Shown: positions 44,580-56,055, numbered from the stretch's first letter. The stretch: DNA of 64,000 nt from Peltaster fructicola (GCA_001592805.2 CP051139.1:3162001-3226000), one strand, 5' to 3'. The notes: generated by a model not told the origin, from the sequence alone. A program made the numbers and translations.

Positions 44580-47500
44580 ATGGTAGGTATCACATTCACT
44601 TTCACTCCAGCCCAGATCTGACTGTAACACAGGCCGTCACTAAGCGTGCAGGTCGCAGGAAAGATGCTGCGCAGGCACAATCACAGCCCACCAATGCAGG
44701 TGGCCAACCTCAGATCCGCAAAGCCGCCTACGAATCCACGAAGAAAAAAGAAGTCGGAGTGTCGGATCTCACACTGATCAGCAAGATATCAAACGATGCG
44801 ATCAACGAAAATCTGAAGAAGCGCTTCCAGAATGGCGAGATCTATACCTACATCGGCCACGTGCTGGTCTCTGTTAATCCCTTCAGAGATCTTGGGATCT
44901 ACACCGAGCAGGTGTTGGACAGCTACAGAGGTAAGAATAGGCTTGAAGTGGCTCCACATGTCTTTGCAATCGCAGAGAGTGCATATTACAACATGAAGGC
45001 ATACAATGAGAACCAGTGTGTGATCATTTCCGGGGAGTCTGGCGCAGGCAAGACAGAAGCAGCAAAGCGGATTATGCAGTACATCGCGAATGTATCAGGC
45101 GGCACGAACAGCTCTATCCAGGAGATCAAGGACATGGTGCTGGCCACGAACCCTCTTCTGGAGTCCTTCGGAAACGCCAAGACCTTGAGGAACAACAACA
45201 GCTCTCGCTTTGGAAAGTATCTGGAAATCCAGTTCAATGCGCAAGGTGAGCCCGTTGGTGCTAACATCAACAACTACCTGCTCGAAAAGAGCAGAGTCGT
45301 AGGACAGATTCGTGACGAGAGGAACTTCCACATCTTCTACCAGTTCACCAAGGCTGCTAGCGAGAACTACCGGACCAACTACGGTGTTCAGCAGCCGACG
45401 ACATATACATACACAAGTAAGAGCAAGTGCTATGATGTACAAGGCATCGATGATACGGCGGACTTCAAGGACACCCTCAATGCAATGCGTGTCATTGGCA
45501 TGTCGCAAGCAGAGCAAGACAACATCTTCCGCATGCTGGCGACAATCCTGTGGATCGGTAATGTGTCATTCAAGGAAGACGACAACGGCAATGCCACGAT
45601 TGTTGATCAGTCCGTGGTCGACTTTGTCGCGTACTTGCTTGAGGTCGAATCAGCACACGTGAACAAAGCACTCACAACACGCATCATAGAGACAAGTCGT
45701 GGTGGCAGACGAGGTTCGACATATGATGTGCCAATGAACATCGCACAGGCCACATCCGTGCGAGATGCGTTGAGCAAAGCAATCTACACCAACATGTTCG
45801 ACTGGATCGTCCAACGTGTCAACCAGTCATTGCGCGCTCGTGGTGCCATCAGTCACAGCATTGGTATCCTCGACATCTACGGTTTCGAGATCTTTGAGCG
45901 AAACTCCTTTGAACAGCTTTGTATCAACTATGTCAATGAGAAGCTACAGCAGATTTTCATTCAGCTGACACTCAAGACCGAGCAGGAGGAGTATGCCAGA
46001 GAACAAATTCAGTGGACTCCAATCAAGTACTTTGACAACAAGGTGGTGTGTGAGCTGATTGAGGAGAAGCGACCTCCAGGAGTCTTCGCAGCTCTCAACG
46101 ATGCCTGTGCTACGGCACATGCAGATCCCACTGCAGCTGACCAGACATTTGTGCAGCGACTCAATGCACTGAGTGGCAACCCGAACTTCGCACCAAGGCA
46201 GGGTCAATTCATCATCAAGCACTATGCTGGTGATGTCGCTTATGCTGTGGATGGCATGACCGACAAGAACAAAGATCAACTTCTCAAGGACTTGCTCAAT
46301 CTTGTTGGACAGAGCACGAACCCGTACGTGCAGACACTGTTCCCGAACCAGGTCGATCAGGACAACAAGCGCAGGCCACCCACAGCAGGAGACAAGATCA
46401 AGTCTTCCGCCAACGACCTCGTGGCTACGCTGATGAAGTGTACACCAAGCTACATCCGAACGATCAAGCCTAACGAGAACAAGAGCCCAACAGAGTATAA
46501 TGACCAAAATGTGCTTCATCAGATCAAATATCTTGGTCTGCAGGAGAACGTGCGCATTCGAAGAGCAGGTTTCGCATACAGACAGACATTTGAGAAGTTC
46601 GTCGAGCGATTCTACCTCCTTTCACCAAAGTGCAGCTATGCTGGAGAGTACACTTGGACTGGTGATGCGAAGTCTGGTGTCCGACAGATCTTGAAGGATA
46701 CTTCGATACCACAGGAGGAGTGGCAGATGGGCACTACGAAAGCATTCATCAAGACGCCAGAGACTCTCTTCGCTCTCGAGACCATGCGTGATCGCTACTG
46801 GCATAACATGGCCATTCGCATTCAGCGTGCTTGGCGCAACTACCTTCGCTACCGGATCGAGTGTGCTGTTCGCATCCAGCGGTTCTACAGAGAGCGAAGT
46901 GGACGTGACCCAGTCGTCAAGCTTCGAACGGAAGGACACACGCTGTTGGGTCAACGTAAGGAGCGAAGGAGCTATTCCTTGGTAGGTTATCGTCGCTTCC
47001 ACGGAGACTATATGGACATCAAGAATAAGAACAGTCCCGGCAGCTACATTGCGCAGGCAGCTGGTATCCAGGATGCACAAGCAGTCGTCTTCTCTTGCCG
47101 AGCAGAAGTTCTTGTGTCGAAGTTTGGAAAGACTAGCAAGCCTGAGCCTCGATCATTGATCCTCACGAAGGAGAACGTCTATGTTGTTAAGCAGACGCAG
47201 ACTGGCAAGGGGCTCGAAACAACATGCGACTTCAGAACACCTGTTTCCTCCGTCCGCAGCGTCAGCACTACAAACCTCCAGGACGACTGGTTTGTGATAC
47301 ACACGACGAATGCACAAGAGGCGGAGTTGCTGCTGCGCTGCGTGTTCAAGACAGAGTTCTTCGCCCATCTTCGGTTCCTGATCGAGGGACGAGAGAGCAC
47401 TGGCCGAAGTGATACATCGAGATTGACGGGTCGCAAGGTGACTTTCCAGGTGAGCGATACCATCGAGTATAACAAGAAGCCGGGCAAGAAAACGCCCATC

Positions 47501-48440
47501 AAAGCTGTCCTCGATGCACAAGTCGGTAGTAACGACGTCTACAAGAGCTCGCAGATCCGCATCGGTCCAGGTATGCCCCGAAGCAGCGTGTCCAAAGCAA
47601 AACCCAAGGGCAAAGCCCGTCCTGCCAAAGCCATCACAAGCGGTGGGCTTCTTAAGAAGAGTCAAGGCAAGCTCTCACAGCAAGCTGCACAGAGGAAGCC
47701 GATGCCTGCTACCCAGCCTCTGCCTGGATCGGGTGCTCAAGCTGTGCGTCAAGAACGTATCACTCCCGTCATGCCTCAGCCTGTTGCTGCGTTGAACAAC
47801 AGCAATCACGTGAGGAATTTTTCATCTTCATCGACAGCATCAGCGACTCGTGCTGCACCACCTCCACCGCCTGCGCCTGCAGCAGCGCCACCAAAGGATC
47901 CTCAGTACAAGGCGATATACGATTTTGTTGGACAGACAAGTGGCGAGTTGAGCTTGAAGAAGGATGAGATCGTTGCAGTAAAGCAAAAGGAGACAAACGG
48001 TAAGTCTACCTCACCCTCACGACACTGTACTATAAGCTGATACTCTCGAAGGATGGTGGCTCGCTCGCCGTCTCGACTCATCTGCCGAGGGATGGGCTCC
48101 GGCTGCGTATCTTGAAGAGGTCAAGCAGGCTCCTCCACCTGTAGCAGCACGTCCAGCTCCTCCGCCTGCTCCAGCAATTGCTCAGACGAATGGCGCTCCT
48201 GCTGTAAGAGCCAAGCCTACACCTCCAGCACCTCCAACAAAGCGACCTGCTGGTCGTAAGCCTGCTGCGCTTGCGGCCCCACGAGACAGTGGTTACAATG
48301 GAGGACAGAGCAGTGCAGACAATAGTGGAGCGGCCACACCAGCTTCTCAGAACGGTGGTGGACTTGCGGGTGGCCTTGCAGAGGCGCTTCGTGCACGACA
48401 GAAGGCACTACGACAAGATGATGAGACCAATGACTGGTAG
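44580..48440 (+). CDS. MYO1: Class I myosin (MyoA/Myo3/Myo5 type)
   Basis: The coding exons are 44580-44582 (ATG only), 44633-47999 and 48052-48440, giving 1252 residues. Motor: P-loop GESGAGKT at 135-142; [21 protein letters not shown] is the relay region (here in two parts, DIYGFEIF and [10 protein letters not shown]). Ser363 in RRGSTYDVP is the TEDS phosphorylation site, 16 residues before DALSK. Two IQ motifs follow ([14 protein letters not shown] and [10 protein letters not shown]). A TH1 lipid-binding domain, a Pro/Ala-rich TH2 region, and an SH3 domain split by intron 2 (ALYDF-like AIYDFVGQT; then GWWLARRL) come next. The acidic end is DDETNDW, an Arp2/3-activating tail. The protein drives actin patch endocytosis at hyphal tips. 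Confidence 0.96.
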
Positions 48441-48651
48441 TCGTAACTACGCAGAAGCTTGCAATGTACAAAATCGTGTGCTTCAATTCGAGTGCTCCTG
48501 CTACCTCACTGACGAGTCTGATATGGACAGCATATTAGTGTCATACGATGTCTGTCCTTGATTCCAGGCCAATGCCGCGCATCAAGGCATGTCGACACTG
48601 AGGGCTAGCTCACTTGTGAAAGGTACAGGCTCAAATGCAGTGCGCCGTCCA

Positions 48652-49125
48652 TCAAGCCATTGCGCCAAGCAGCCTGGACTCTCGTCTTTCAGTCATCCGA
48701 AGCATGCCTGCCAAAGGTGTTGTTGGCTCCTGTAAGAGCTGAGCGAGATCTGAATCTGCGTCTGCCAAGTCGGAGCTCTGATGGCGGTTCGAGCATGCTA
48801 CATCGATAGTATTGATGCCAAGCTCCACGCTGAGAAGGTGCGCTTGAAAAAGCTCTGTCACAGTTGCGGCTGTGCCAAGTTGGTCCAGTTTGATAGTCGG
48901 CATCTCGAGAACGATGATCCGAGTGTGCACTTCGACTGCTGTGAGCTGGATCCTGCCTAGAGTCACAGCTGCATTGCGAACTTCGTGCTCTGTAAACACA
49001 TTGCTGCCCACTTTTGACGGCGTTAATTTCACTTCTCGTACTTCACCGTCGCTACGCAGCTCGTTGAAGTGAGCAAGGCGATGATTCGTTCTAGGATGGA
49101 CGCCGTGCTTTGCGAGCGTGGCCAT
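48652..49125 (-). CDS. Candidate hypothetical protein downstream of OGG1
   Basis: This open frame of 157 codons runs from the ATG at 49125 (MATLAKHGVHPRTNHRL) to TGA. The frame is open further up to about 49212, giving WRVEACRLCHALEN before the Met, so an upstream exon is possible. Composition and codon use look like a real soluble protein, with strand/helix alternation and an acidic stretch DLADADSDLAQLLQE. No family is recognised. It lies between the 3' end of myosin I (tail-to-tail) and OGG1 (same strand). The flanks 48441-48651 and 49126-49360 show nothing else certain. Confidence 0.4.
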   Translation of the reverse strand: MATLAKHGVHPRTNHRLAHFNELRSDGEVREVKLTPSKVGSNVFTEHEVRNAAVTLGRIQLTAVEVHTRIIVLEMPTIKLDQLGTAATVTELFQAHLLSVELGINTIDVACSNRHQSSDLADADSDLAQLLQEPTTPLAGMLRMTERRESRLLGAMA

Positions 49126-49360
49126 ACAGTTCTCGAGGGCATGGCACAATCTGCATGCCTCGACCCTCCAGCCAGCTGCTTGAGGTGCCGTATGTACGGT
49201 GCGTGCTTAGATGCGTACGAAGTGCTGTGGTCCTGAGGTTGAAAAAGATCTTCCAGGCGGAGAGGTCTGACATTGCTCATATCAAGCCGACCTGTGTCGA
49301 CCTCTCATGTGTTGTCGAACTTGGCACTGCTGTCGAATTGTGAGCCTCATATTGGTCCTA

Positions 49361-50622
49361 CTATGCTCGTCGTCGTTTCGTCCTCCTGATCTCTCGCTCT
49401 GTGGTTACCACTTGCTTCTCGTCTTCGTCTTCTCGCTTGATACGCTTGTTCGACTGCTTTGTCACGGTGCGCAACTCCTCGGCAATCGCGCCACCATCAG
49501 GTTCTTGTTTGACAACCACTTCGACCTCTTCCTTCTTCGTCTGCTCGACCAGACGTTCCGAGAATGCCTTCAAGTCAGCAGTGAACAGGACAGAATGCGC
49601 CCAGCCAGCCTCCTGGCCCCAGAGACTTCGAAACTTATCGGCAACAGCATCATATGTTGCCTTCGTCAAACTGGCGTGCTTGCCTTTGCCAAACTTGTAG
49701 TCTCGCTGCGCAATCTGCCAAACATGCGTGTCCACGGGCACAGCTTCTCCCCAGCCAAGACCCATCAAGCATACGCAGTCAGCAACCTTTGGTCCAACGC
49801 CTTGTAGTGTCAGGAGCTCTTCGTGAGCAGTACGATAGCCCTCTCTACCAGACGCGTTCCATGTACCGCCCGACTGCGGCTTCACGCCCAATACAGGTGA
49901 CTCTGGGTTGCGCAGTCCGTCGAGCCAGCCTGCTGGCTTGTCTGCGACCATGCATGCCGTCTTGTAGATGTACTTCGCACGATAGCCAAATCCCAATGCT
50001 CTTAGCTTCTCCTCTACGCCTGGCACTGCTAATGCTGCTGGTTGTGGAAAGTCGTGGTATGGCTCGCCATCGACATGTCCTAGCAGAGGCCCGTAGTTGG
50101 TACACAGCTTATGCACCATTTGTGAGATGCGAGCAATGTTGTTGTTACTGCTGCATATGAACCCAATAAGTGCTTCCCATGCATCTTGCTTCAGTATCCG
50201 GACACCTGTGAACTTCGGTGCCTTCTTCGCGAAGTTCTTGTCTGATGCCGACCATTGCTGATACAGCTCTGTAAGATTGGGCTGAAGATTGAGGTAGTGC
50301 TTGACCAATTCGAGAAGTTCTTCATCTGAATCGGAGCTCGAAGAAGGTGTGGACGAAGGTGGTGTAGGAGGCGCTTGTCGCTGTGGTAGCGAGCGATAGT
50401 ACAGGTAGTCCGGATCCTGGTGAAGCACGAGGATGCGATTGTGCAGTGCCATCGACCAGACACCTGCATCGCTTTTGCGCCATCTTGTTGCTGTCAGTCG
50501 GTGGTAACGTTGTAGGGGTTACTTGCTTGCCTAAAAGACTGTCCACAACGGAGCGTTGTGTTGATGCAGAGCTCAGCCAGACTCATAGGCAGCTTCTGCC
50601 ATTCTGCGAGGTTGACACCCAT
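49361..50622 (-). CDS. OGG1: 8-oxoguanine DNA glycosylase/AP lyase
   Basis: The exons are 50622-50531 and 50483-49361, giving 404 residues. The intron is GC-AG (GCAAGC...ACAAG); only this donor yields CGQSFRWRKSD, the invariant OGG1 block. The N-terminus reads LAEWQKLPMSLAELCINTTL. The helix-hairpin-helix LQGVGPKVADCV carries the catalytic Lys at about 263, and PVDTHVW the Asp at about 282. The enzyme removes 8-oxoguanine opposite cytosine and nicks the strand. The C-terminal 60 residues are Lys/Arg-rich, a probable nuclear signal. An in-frame ATG at 50676 would add a basic 18-residue leader, possibly a mitochondrial form. Confidence 0.94.
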
Positions 50623-50933
50623 TCTGCTTGGTTGTGGGAGTTGTCTTGCTTGTGGCGACTTGACTTGCAGTGGCATTGCTCCAAGACGCGTGCTCTTCGC
50701 GTTTCAGGGTCTCGCTCGATCTACTGCAGGCACTTCCGAACCTTCTTGGAAAGTATGCTTCACGACACGAGCAGCATAGGTGGGCTGAGACACGCGAGCA
50801 TCGAGGCAACGCATCTCGAAAGATCACTTGTGATGTGAACCTGATCAAAGCAGACTTGCCATGTGCTGCTTGCAAACGACCAGCGTTTGGAGACACAGAA
50901 GATATGTTGTCCTAAAGCTAGTTATAACCCATG
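50623..50933. other. Spacer between OGG1 and the coiled-coil gene
   Basis: 311 bp, holding the OGG1 promoter and the 3' end of the next gene. The OGG1 frame is open through its first about 54 bp. Nothing else is seen. Confidence 0.55.
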
Positions 50934-52232
50934 CTACGATGCAGTCCCTCGTACGACCTGCGGTAGACCATTGATAGTCTGTAAAGTACCACGAGCGAGC
51001 TGTACAGCTTGATCGCCTGCTCTTAGTCTGTCTTCAATCACTTTGTCCGTAGACTGGCGAGCAGTACTCGACGCCTTCTGCCAATCTTTTCCAGTCAATG
51101 CTCCGGGATGGACGAGATGACTTTCATCCGCCAGCCTGTGTATAAGTCGGTCCGTCTCTGCCTCAGCAGACTCCAGCTGCTTCTTCGACGAGGTCGCCTG
51201 CTGCGCGAGTGCTGCCTCCGACCTTTGTAGATCGAGCAGTGGTTGTATGTATGGTAGTATTGTGGCAGCTGTTGCTCCAGACCTCTCATTTGTACGAGGT
51301 ACAGGCGATGGTCTACCATTAACCCGGTCAGCGGACACATCAAAATCGTGTTGAGGAGCATGTTGAAGTCCTTGAAGCAATTTTCTTCTCGCGGCGAGGT
51401 ATTGCTCATATATCTGTCCAATCTCGTCCTTGGACACTGGTATTGGAGCGTCTTCACCATTGACAGCCAGGCTCTCAACCGGCTTCTCGTTTGCTGCCTG
51501 AGCATCGCCGATCGTCGTCAATTGCTCCTCAATCCACGTAATGAGCATGTTGCGAGTCTCCTGCAACGCCTGAAGCTCTGCGTGAGGATGATGGTGGAAA
51601 GTGCCGTTTGTCTGGTCGTTGTCACTCCTTGGGCTGTCAATGATATGCTTTGCAGTGAGAATGGCCTTCTTCAGCTCTAGCATCCGAGCATCGGCATCCT
51701 CCATATACCCGTGGCGAGTCGAGTTGACGTTGGGAAGCATAGGCATCTCGCCTGCTCGAGACCTGACAAACTCGTCCATAGCGACATTGGTAGGTGCTGT
51801 ATCGTCTTCTGTCACAGCTGAAAGCGCTCGCTGAATGATGTGCAGCTTCCGTTGCTTCTCCCGCTGGCGTAACACTGGAAGTACATCCTGATGGATGCTC
51901 CTGGTCTCGCTGACCGTGTTGCTAGCGTTCTGCGGTCGTGAGAGCTCTTGTATTTCAGCCTTCAACAAGGCATACTTGGCTTGTGCTTCTTGATGCGCTT
52001 TTAGAGCATTCCAATATGCCTTTCGAACACCACTCAGTCCTGCGGGAGCATCTGGAAGACTAGACGTGAGTGAGGGTGCTATCAGATTACTGGACTCCAA
52101 ATGCTCTTCGTCTAGATTGAGGTTCTTCTCCAGATATGTGTGTAGGCTGCCGCGGATCTCTGACACCTCTTGGCGTGACCTGATATATGGCGACAGAGCT
52201 TCGCCAATTGCTGGCACCGGACAATCAAGCAT
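50934..52232 (-). CDS. Coiled-coil hypothetical protein
   Basis: The single exon gives 432 residues from the ATG at 52232 (MLDCPVPAIGEALSPYI); the frame is open to 52376 with an earlier Met. The protein is mostly helical with heptad-like stretches, for example YWNALKAHQEAQAKYALLKA and RSEAALAQQATSSKKQLESA. Long acidic/amide linkers separate them. This looks like a structural or complex-scaffold subunit, perhaps of a microtubule or kinetochore assembly, but no named family is recognised by eye. The neighbour dynamitin is on the same strand; any link is speculative. Confidence 0.7.
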   Translation of the reverse strand: MLDCPVPAIGEALSPYIRSRQEVSEIRGSLHTYLEKNLNLDEEHLESSNLIAPSLTSSLPDAPAGLSGVRKAYWNALKAHQEAQAKYALLKAEIQELSRPQNASNTVSETRSIHQDVLPVLRQREKQRKLHIIQRALSAVTEDDTAPTNVAMDEFVRSRAGEMPMLPNVNSTRHGYMEDADARMLELKKAILTAKHIIDSPRSDNDQTNGTFHHHPHAELQALQETRNMLITWIEEQLTTIGDAQAANEKPVESLAVNGEDAPIPVSKDEIGQIYEQYLAARRKLLQGLQHAPQHDFDVSADRVNGRPSPVPRTNERSGATAATILPYIQPLLDLQRSEAALAQQATSSKKQLESAEAETDRLIHRLADESHLVHPGALTGKDWQKASSTARQSTDKVIEDRLRAGDQAVQLARGTLQTINGLPQVVRGTAS

Positions 52233-52600
52233 CGTCGAGAACCCCTCAATGCGAATACCTGATGGAACTTGACATGTATGTTCGACCTGTGTTGTGTTGC
52301 TAACATTTTCACCAAGCAGCACGGGCCATTGATGATCGCTTAATATAGTGATAGGGCTGTACAACGATCTCCTCACTCGATCGACACAAAGGCCTCTCGA
52401 CAGAAGTGTGGAATCGTTCTACCTTGGAGTCGTTACGACGAGAATCCCATTGCAGTGTTATAAGGCTCTTTCGACAACGCCTATCGCTGCAACGAGGAAG
52501 GACTGCAATGGTACTGCCCGGGTACACTAGACATCACAATCAACTGCTAGCCACGTTGTCCTCAATGTGACACCGTGTCGCTGTGATAATATTCCTCAGA
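52233..52600. other. Spacer upstream of the coiled-coil gene
   Basis: The spacer lies between two minus-strand genes. It is mostly the promoter of the coiled-coil gene, with some alternative N-terminal coding possible to 52376. Confidence 0.5.
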
Positions 52601-53803
52601 TTATCTTAAAGCTTCCACTCGCTTCTGTAGATCTTGCACCCAGGCATTGACGGTTGTGCCATTACGACCATTGGCCTCTGATGCGTCCTTGACCACCTCT
52701 TCTAACCTCACTAACGACTGTTCCCAAGACTTCAACTCTGCCGCCATATCGGCTTGCTTCTTGACGAGGTCATCTAACTCGTCTGCTGCTGTTGCGGCCC
52801 CTGCGTGCAGCGCCGTAAGACTTCTCAGCCGTTCGAGTAAGGCTGGAACCATTGGCGTCAGGCCTTGTAGGTTGGGTAACAAGGCGTAAAGTGCATCAAG
52901 CTTGGCCATGTCGTCTGTCGAGAAGACGGTAGCCTCCTTGTCCTCACCGTCAGGTACACTCTCGCTTTGAGAGCGCGGTGTTGCTTGCACTTGAGCGAGC
53001 TGCTCTGCTTCTCGTGCTAGTTTCTTGATCCTGCTGCTGGACGCGTCGAGCTGGGAGATGGAGGTCGCGGTCATGAGAGCGCTCAACTGCTTGTCCATCA
53101 AGTCCAGCGAGGGCAAGACAGGTGCCGTGAACGCCGCGGTCGCATCCACATCCATGGATGATATGCCTAGAGCCCGTTCCAAGGCGCTCAAGCGACCATC
53201 AAAGGCTGCGATCTTGCCAAGAGTTTGCTCGTCCACTGGTTCTGCTGTCTCGAGAGCCTTCTCGCTGGTGGCATTGCTTGTCTGTAGTTCTTGTGTATCG
53301 GTCTTCGTCCTGTCCTCTGAGGAGTCCAACAACGCAAGCGACCGTCCTAGGCCGTCGATATCATCCTTGTGTTTGGCGCTGCCCGTGGCTCCGTCCTGTG
53401 CCAACACTCGACACTCCTCGACCTCTTTTCTCAACCTCGCAATCCTTGCCTCGAGTGTCTCGTCCTCACCAGTTTGCTGTCCTGCTCTTCTCTGCCTGAC
53501 ACCGATGCCTCTGCGACGTCCATCTACTCGATCGCTCAGATCCAACCCCTTCGTATCCACTCTGTTGCCAACGGCCTGGAATCTGCTTCTGGCACGTTCA
53601 GGAAAGAGTCTCCTACGGCTTATACCGCCGAACGGTCCATCCTCATCAGAATCTGCTGTGTCTGTGCCTGAGGATGAGCCTGATATGGAGGCCTCTGTAG
53701 CATTGGTTGCGTAGGGTGATTCGCTTGTGATCTCTGGCGTTTCATACACATCTGGCGCGGTGTCGTAACCAGGGAGCTTTGTGAGTCGAGCTGCTTCGGC
53801 CAT
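52601..53803 (-). CDS. JNM1: Dynactin subunit 2 (dynamitin, p50)
   Basis: This is a single exon of 400 residues. The N-terminus LPGYDTAPDVYETPE is the hallmark of dynamitin. A Ser/Asp-rich linker and basic region follow, then coiled-coil segments (LEARIARLRKEVEECR; ELKSWEQSLVRLEEVVKDA). The ending NAWVQDLQKRVEAL is also typical. Dynamitin forms the shoulder of dynactin, the activator of cytoplasmic dynein, needed for nuclear migration and early endosome movement in hyphae. The length matches fungal homologues. Confidence 0.9.
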   Translation of the reverse strand: MAEAARLTKLPGYDTAPDVYETPEITSESPYATNATEASISGSSSGTDTADSDEDGPFGGISRRRLFPERARSRFQAVGNRVDTKGLDLSDRVDGRRRGIGVRQRRAGQQTGEDETLEARIARLRKEVEECRVLAQDGATGSAKHKDDIDGLGRSLALLDSSEDRTKTDTQELQTSNATSEKALETAEPVDEQTLGKIAAFDGRLSALERALGISSMDVDATAAFTAPVLPSLDLMDKQLSALMTATSISQLDASSSRIKKLAREAEQLAQVQATPRSQSESVPDGEDKEATVFSTDDMAKLDALYALLPNLQGLTPMVPALLERLRSLTALHAGAATAADELDDLVKKQADMAAELKSWEQSLVRLEEVVKDASEANGRNGTTVNAWVQDLQKRVEALR

Positions 53804-54228
53804 GGCTCAGATCTTGTGACTTGTCGATTGACGCGAACACCTCTCTGATGACGATGTTGCTCTGGTCGAGTGTGGTGTGCCGATCAAGTTACATGCATGC
53901 AGCAACGAGGTAGTTATTGTCAATGGCTTCAACTCCACGCTACCAACAACTATCACCTCTTGTCACACACGCAATCTGCCAGCCATATTTTCGCCATAGT
54001 ACAGCTTATCGATATGTGATAAACATACAAGTGATCTTAACTCTATGATCGTTATCTAAGCCAAAAATTGAAGTGCCAAGGTCGCATTTGCTGATGCTCA
54101 CGTATCATTAATTGTCGTAACTAATAAACTGTATTTATCCTGTACTTGTGGAAGACATGATGACCACATGCGAGATGGCTTAAACTCATGCTCACTCATG
54201 CAACCGCTTTGAGGCTGACCAGCAGCAC
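53804..54228. other. AT-rich spacer with four GATAA cores
   Basis: This holds the dynamitin promoter and the RLM1 3' flank. TTATC/GATAA cores lie at 54006-54010, 54018-54022, 54052-54056 and 54135-54139. The local AT content is clearly above that of the neighbourhood. GATA-factor control is possible, but the motif is common in AT-rich DNA. Confidence 0.4.
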
Positions 54229-56055
54229 TTAGGACTTCTGTCTCTTCGCAGCTTGAGCGGCCTCCTCTTCCGCTGCTCTCTTACGGTCGTCCTCCTTCCA
54301 GCCAGAGCCACTGGGTACGACGGGTGTCTGGAAATTCAGAGGACTAGGCAGCATGTTAGAGTCCCTGCCAAAGCCCCATTCCGGATAGAAGGTCGAAGGC
54401 GAAGGCAGAAGATTGTCACTCATGAATCTGGACGGTAAAGCAGACATTGGCGTTTCGATGTGGTTCGCATCCCGGTTTGCAGCGTGAGGATTGGTGCTCA
54501 TCGGTGGCGCAGGTCTTGCGAATGGGTTGGGAGGTCCTTGTGCGCCGGCACTCAGCAGAGCATTGGCAGATGGTGAAGGAGGTGGCAGTACGACGCCATG
54601 TGAGGGCCCAGTTGCTTGTGCTGTTCCGTTGGCATTGCTAGGATTAGACGTATCGCTGGCAAGTTGCGCTTCGGAGTTGGCAGTCCCAGCTTCGTCTTCA
54701 GAATGCTCGCTAGGGATCTGTACCTTCAGACGAGGTCGCTTTGCATCGGACGAATTAGTGTTTGTTCTCGTCGGTGGTACGCCAGTCGGTGTGCCACCAG
54801 TCCGTTGGCTCGCCTTGCCTGCTGCACGAGTCTGTGGCTTGGGCGATGTGCCATTCGCTGTCATTTCCTCTTTGGCCTTGTCTCTCTGCATCGAAGCAAC
54901 GTCAACGGAGATAGATCTCGGCTCTGGCTTCAGCTCGGCAGATACGCTGGTTCCCCAATGTTGCGCGAGCAACGACCGGCTATCATCGATGGGAGTAAAG
55001 ATGCTCTGTGCTCGAGCGTGTGCTGGCAATGGTCTTGGCTGAGGAATGGGTGGGCTAGTGAATTCTTCCCGAGGCGGTTGTGGTGAAGGCGGTGCTCTGT
55101 GCTGGGGTTGTGGTGACATACGGGGATGATGCTGCTGTGGTGGCTGTAGATGTTCTTGTGATGGGTTACGAGGCAGGCCTTGCGGCGGTGTCGGCTGGTT
55201 AGGGAAGGCTGTAGGCATTGATGCTCGTCTTTGATCTTGCATGACCGCCTGTGCGATTTGTGGATTCTGTGCAGGATAGCCGGGAGGTGGGTAGGTCGCT
55301 TGTTGTGGACGCTGTATGGGAGCACCAGGAGGTGGGTAGAAGGGTTGATTGGGCTGGTATGCGTATGTGCCTGGGGGAGGAGCTTGCATTTGTGCTTGTG
55401 GTGCTAGGTTTGAGCTTGGTCGTCGAATGTGCTGAGCAGCGCCGCCGTGTTGCGACATGCGGGAGGAAGGTCGGGATATTGCATTTGGTGGTAGTGGCGA
55501 TGGCACTCGTTGGAACTGAGGCATGGCGCCGTTTGGCATGGGAGGTGAATAGGATGGTGTCCCATGTCTCACATGCTGGAATCCTGGATGATGTTGCATA
55601 CCAGGCTGCATCATTGCTCTTTGCTCCGGTGTACCACGCTCTTCGCCGCCGTCCTCACCTCCATCTTCGTCCTCGTCTTCATCGTCACCTCCATTCTTGT
55701 CGGCGAAATCGGCTGGACCTTTGTGTTCGTGGGCGCCTCCGTACTGCAACGGCTGTCAGCATCGCTTCAGCGCAGTGTTTGGTAGAACTCACATATTGGA
55801 ATCGTCCAATGGTCTCGTTGATGTCTCCAGATGAGTATTCGTATAGCTTCTTATTGTGTCCGAAAATGATGACTGCAACATCGACAGAGCAAAGCACCGA
55901 AAGCTCATGCGCTTTCTTGAAAAGTCCGCCTTTGCGCTTCAGGAACGTCACAGACCTACGCGCTGTCAGTGTTCCACTTCGTCGTCGAGATTCTGTGACC
56001 CTACCTGTTACGATCATCTCTGATAGGCTTGATCTCGATCTTGCGCCGACCCATG
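54229..56055 (-). CDS. RLM1: MADS-box (MEF2-type) transcription factor Rlm1
   Basis: The exons are 56055-56006, 55955-55793 and 55743-54229, giving 575 residues. The MADS box is [17 protein letters not shown], then [19 protein letters not shown], and [21 protein letters not shown]; the MEF2 extension has GRFQYYGG. An acidic Asp/Glu run follows (about residues 90-110), then a long Pro/Gln-rich region and a Lys/Arg end. Rlm1 is the target of the Slt2/Mpk1 cell-wall-integrity MAP kinase and activates wall synthesis genes. Several SP/TP sites are present, consistent with MAPK phosphorylation. Introns 1 and 2 break the MADS and MEF2 parts, as is common in fungi. Confidence 0.94.

Noticed and set aside
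46622-47080. Antisense frames across myosin I
   Set aside because: Shadow frames of a highly conserved gene; no start context or domain.
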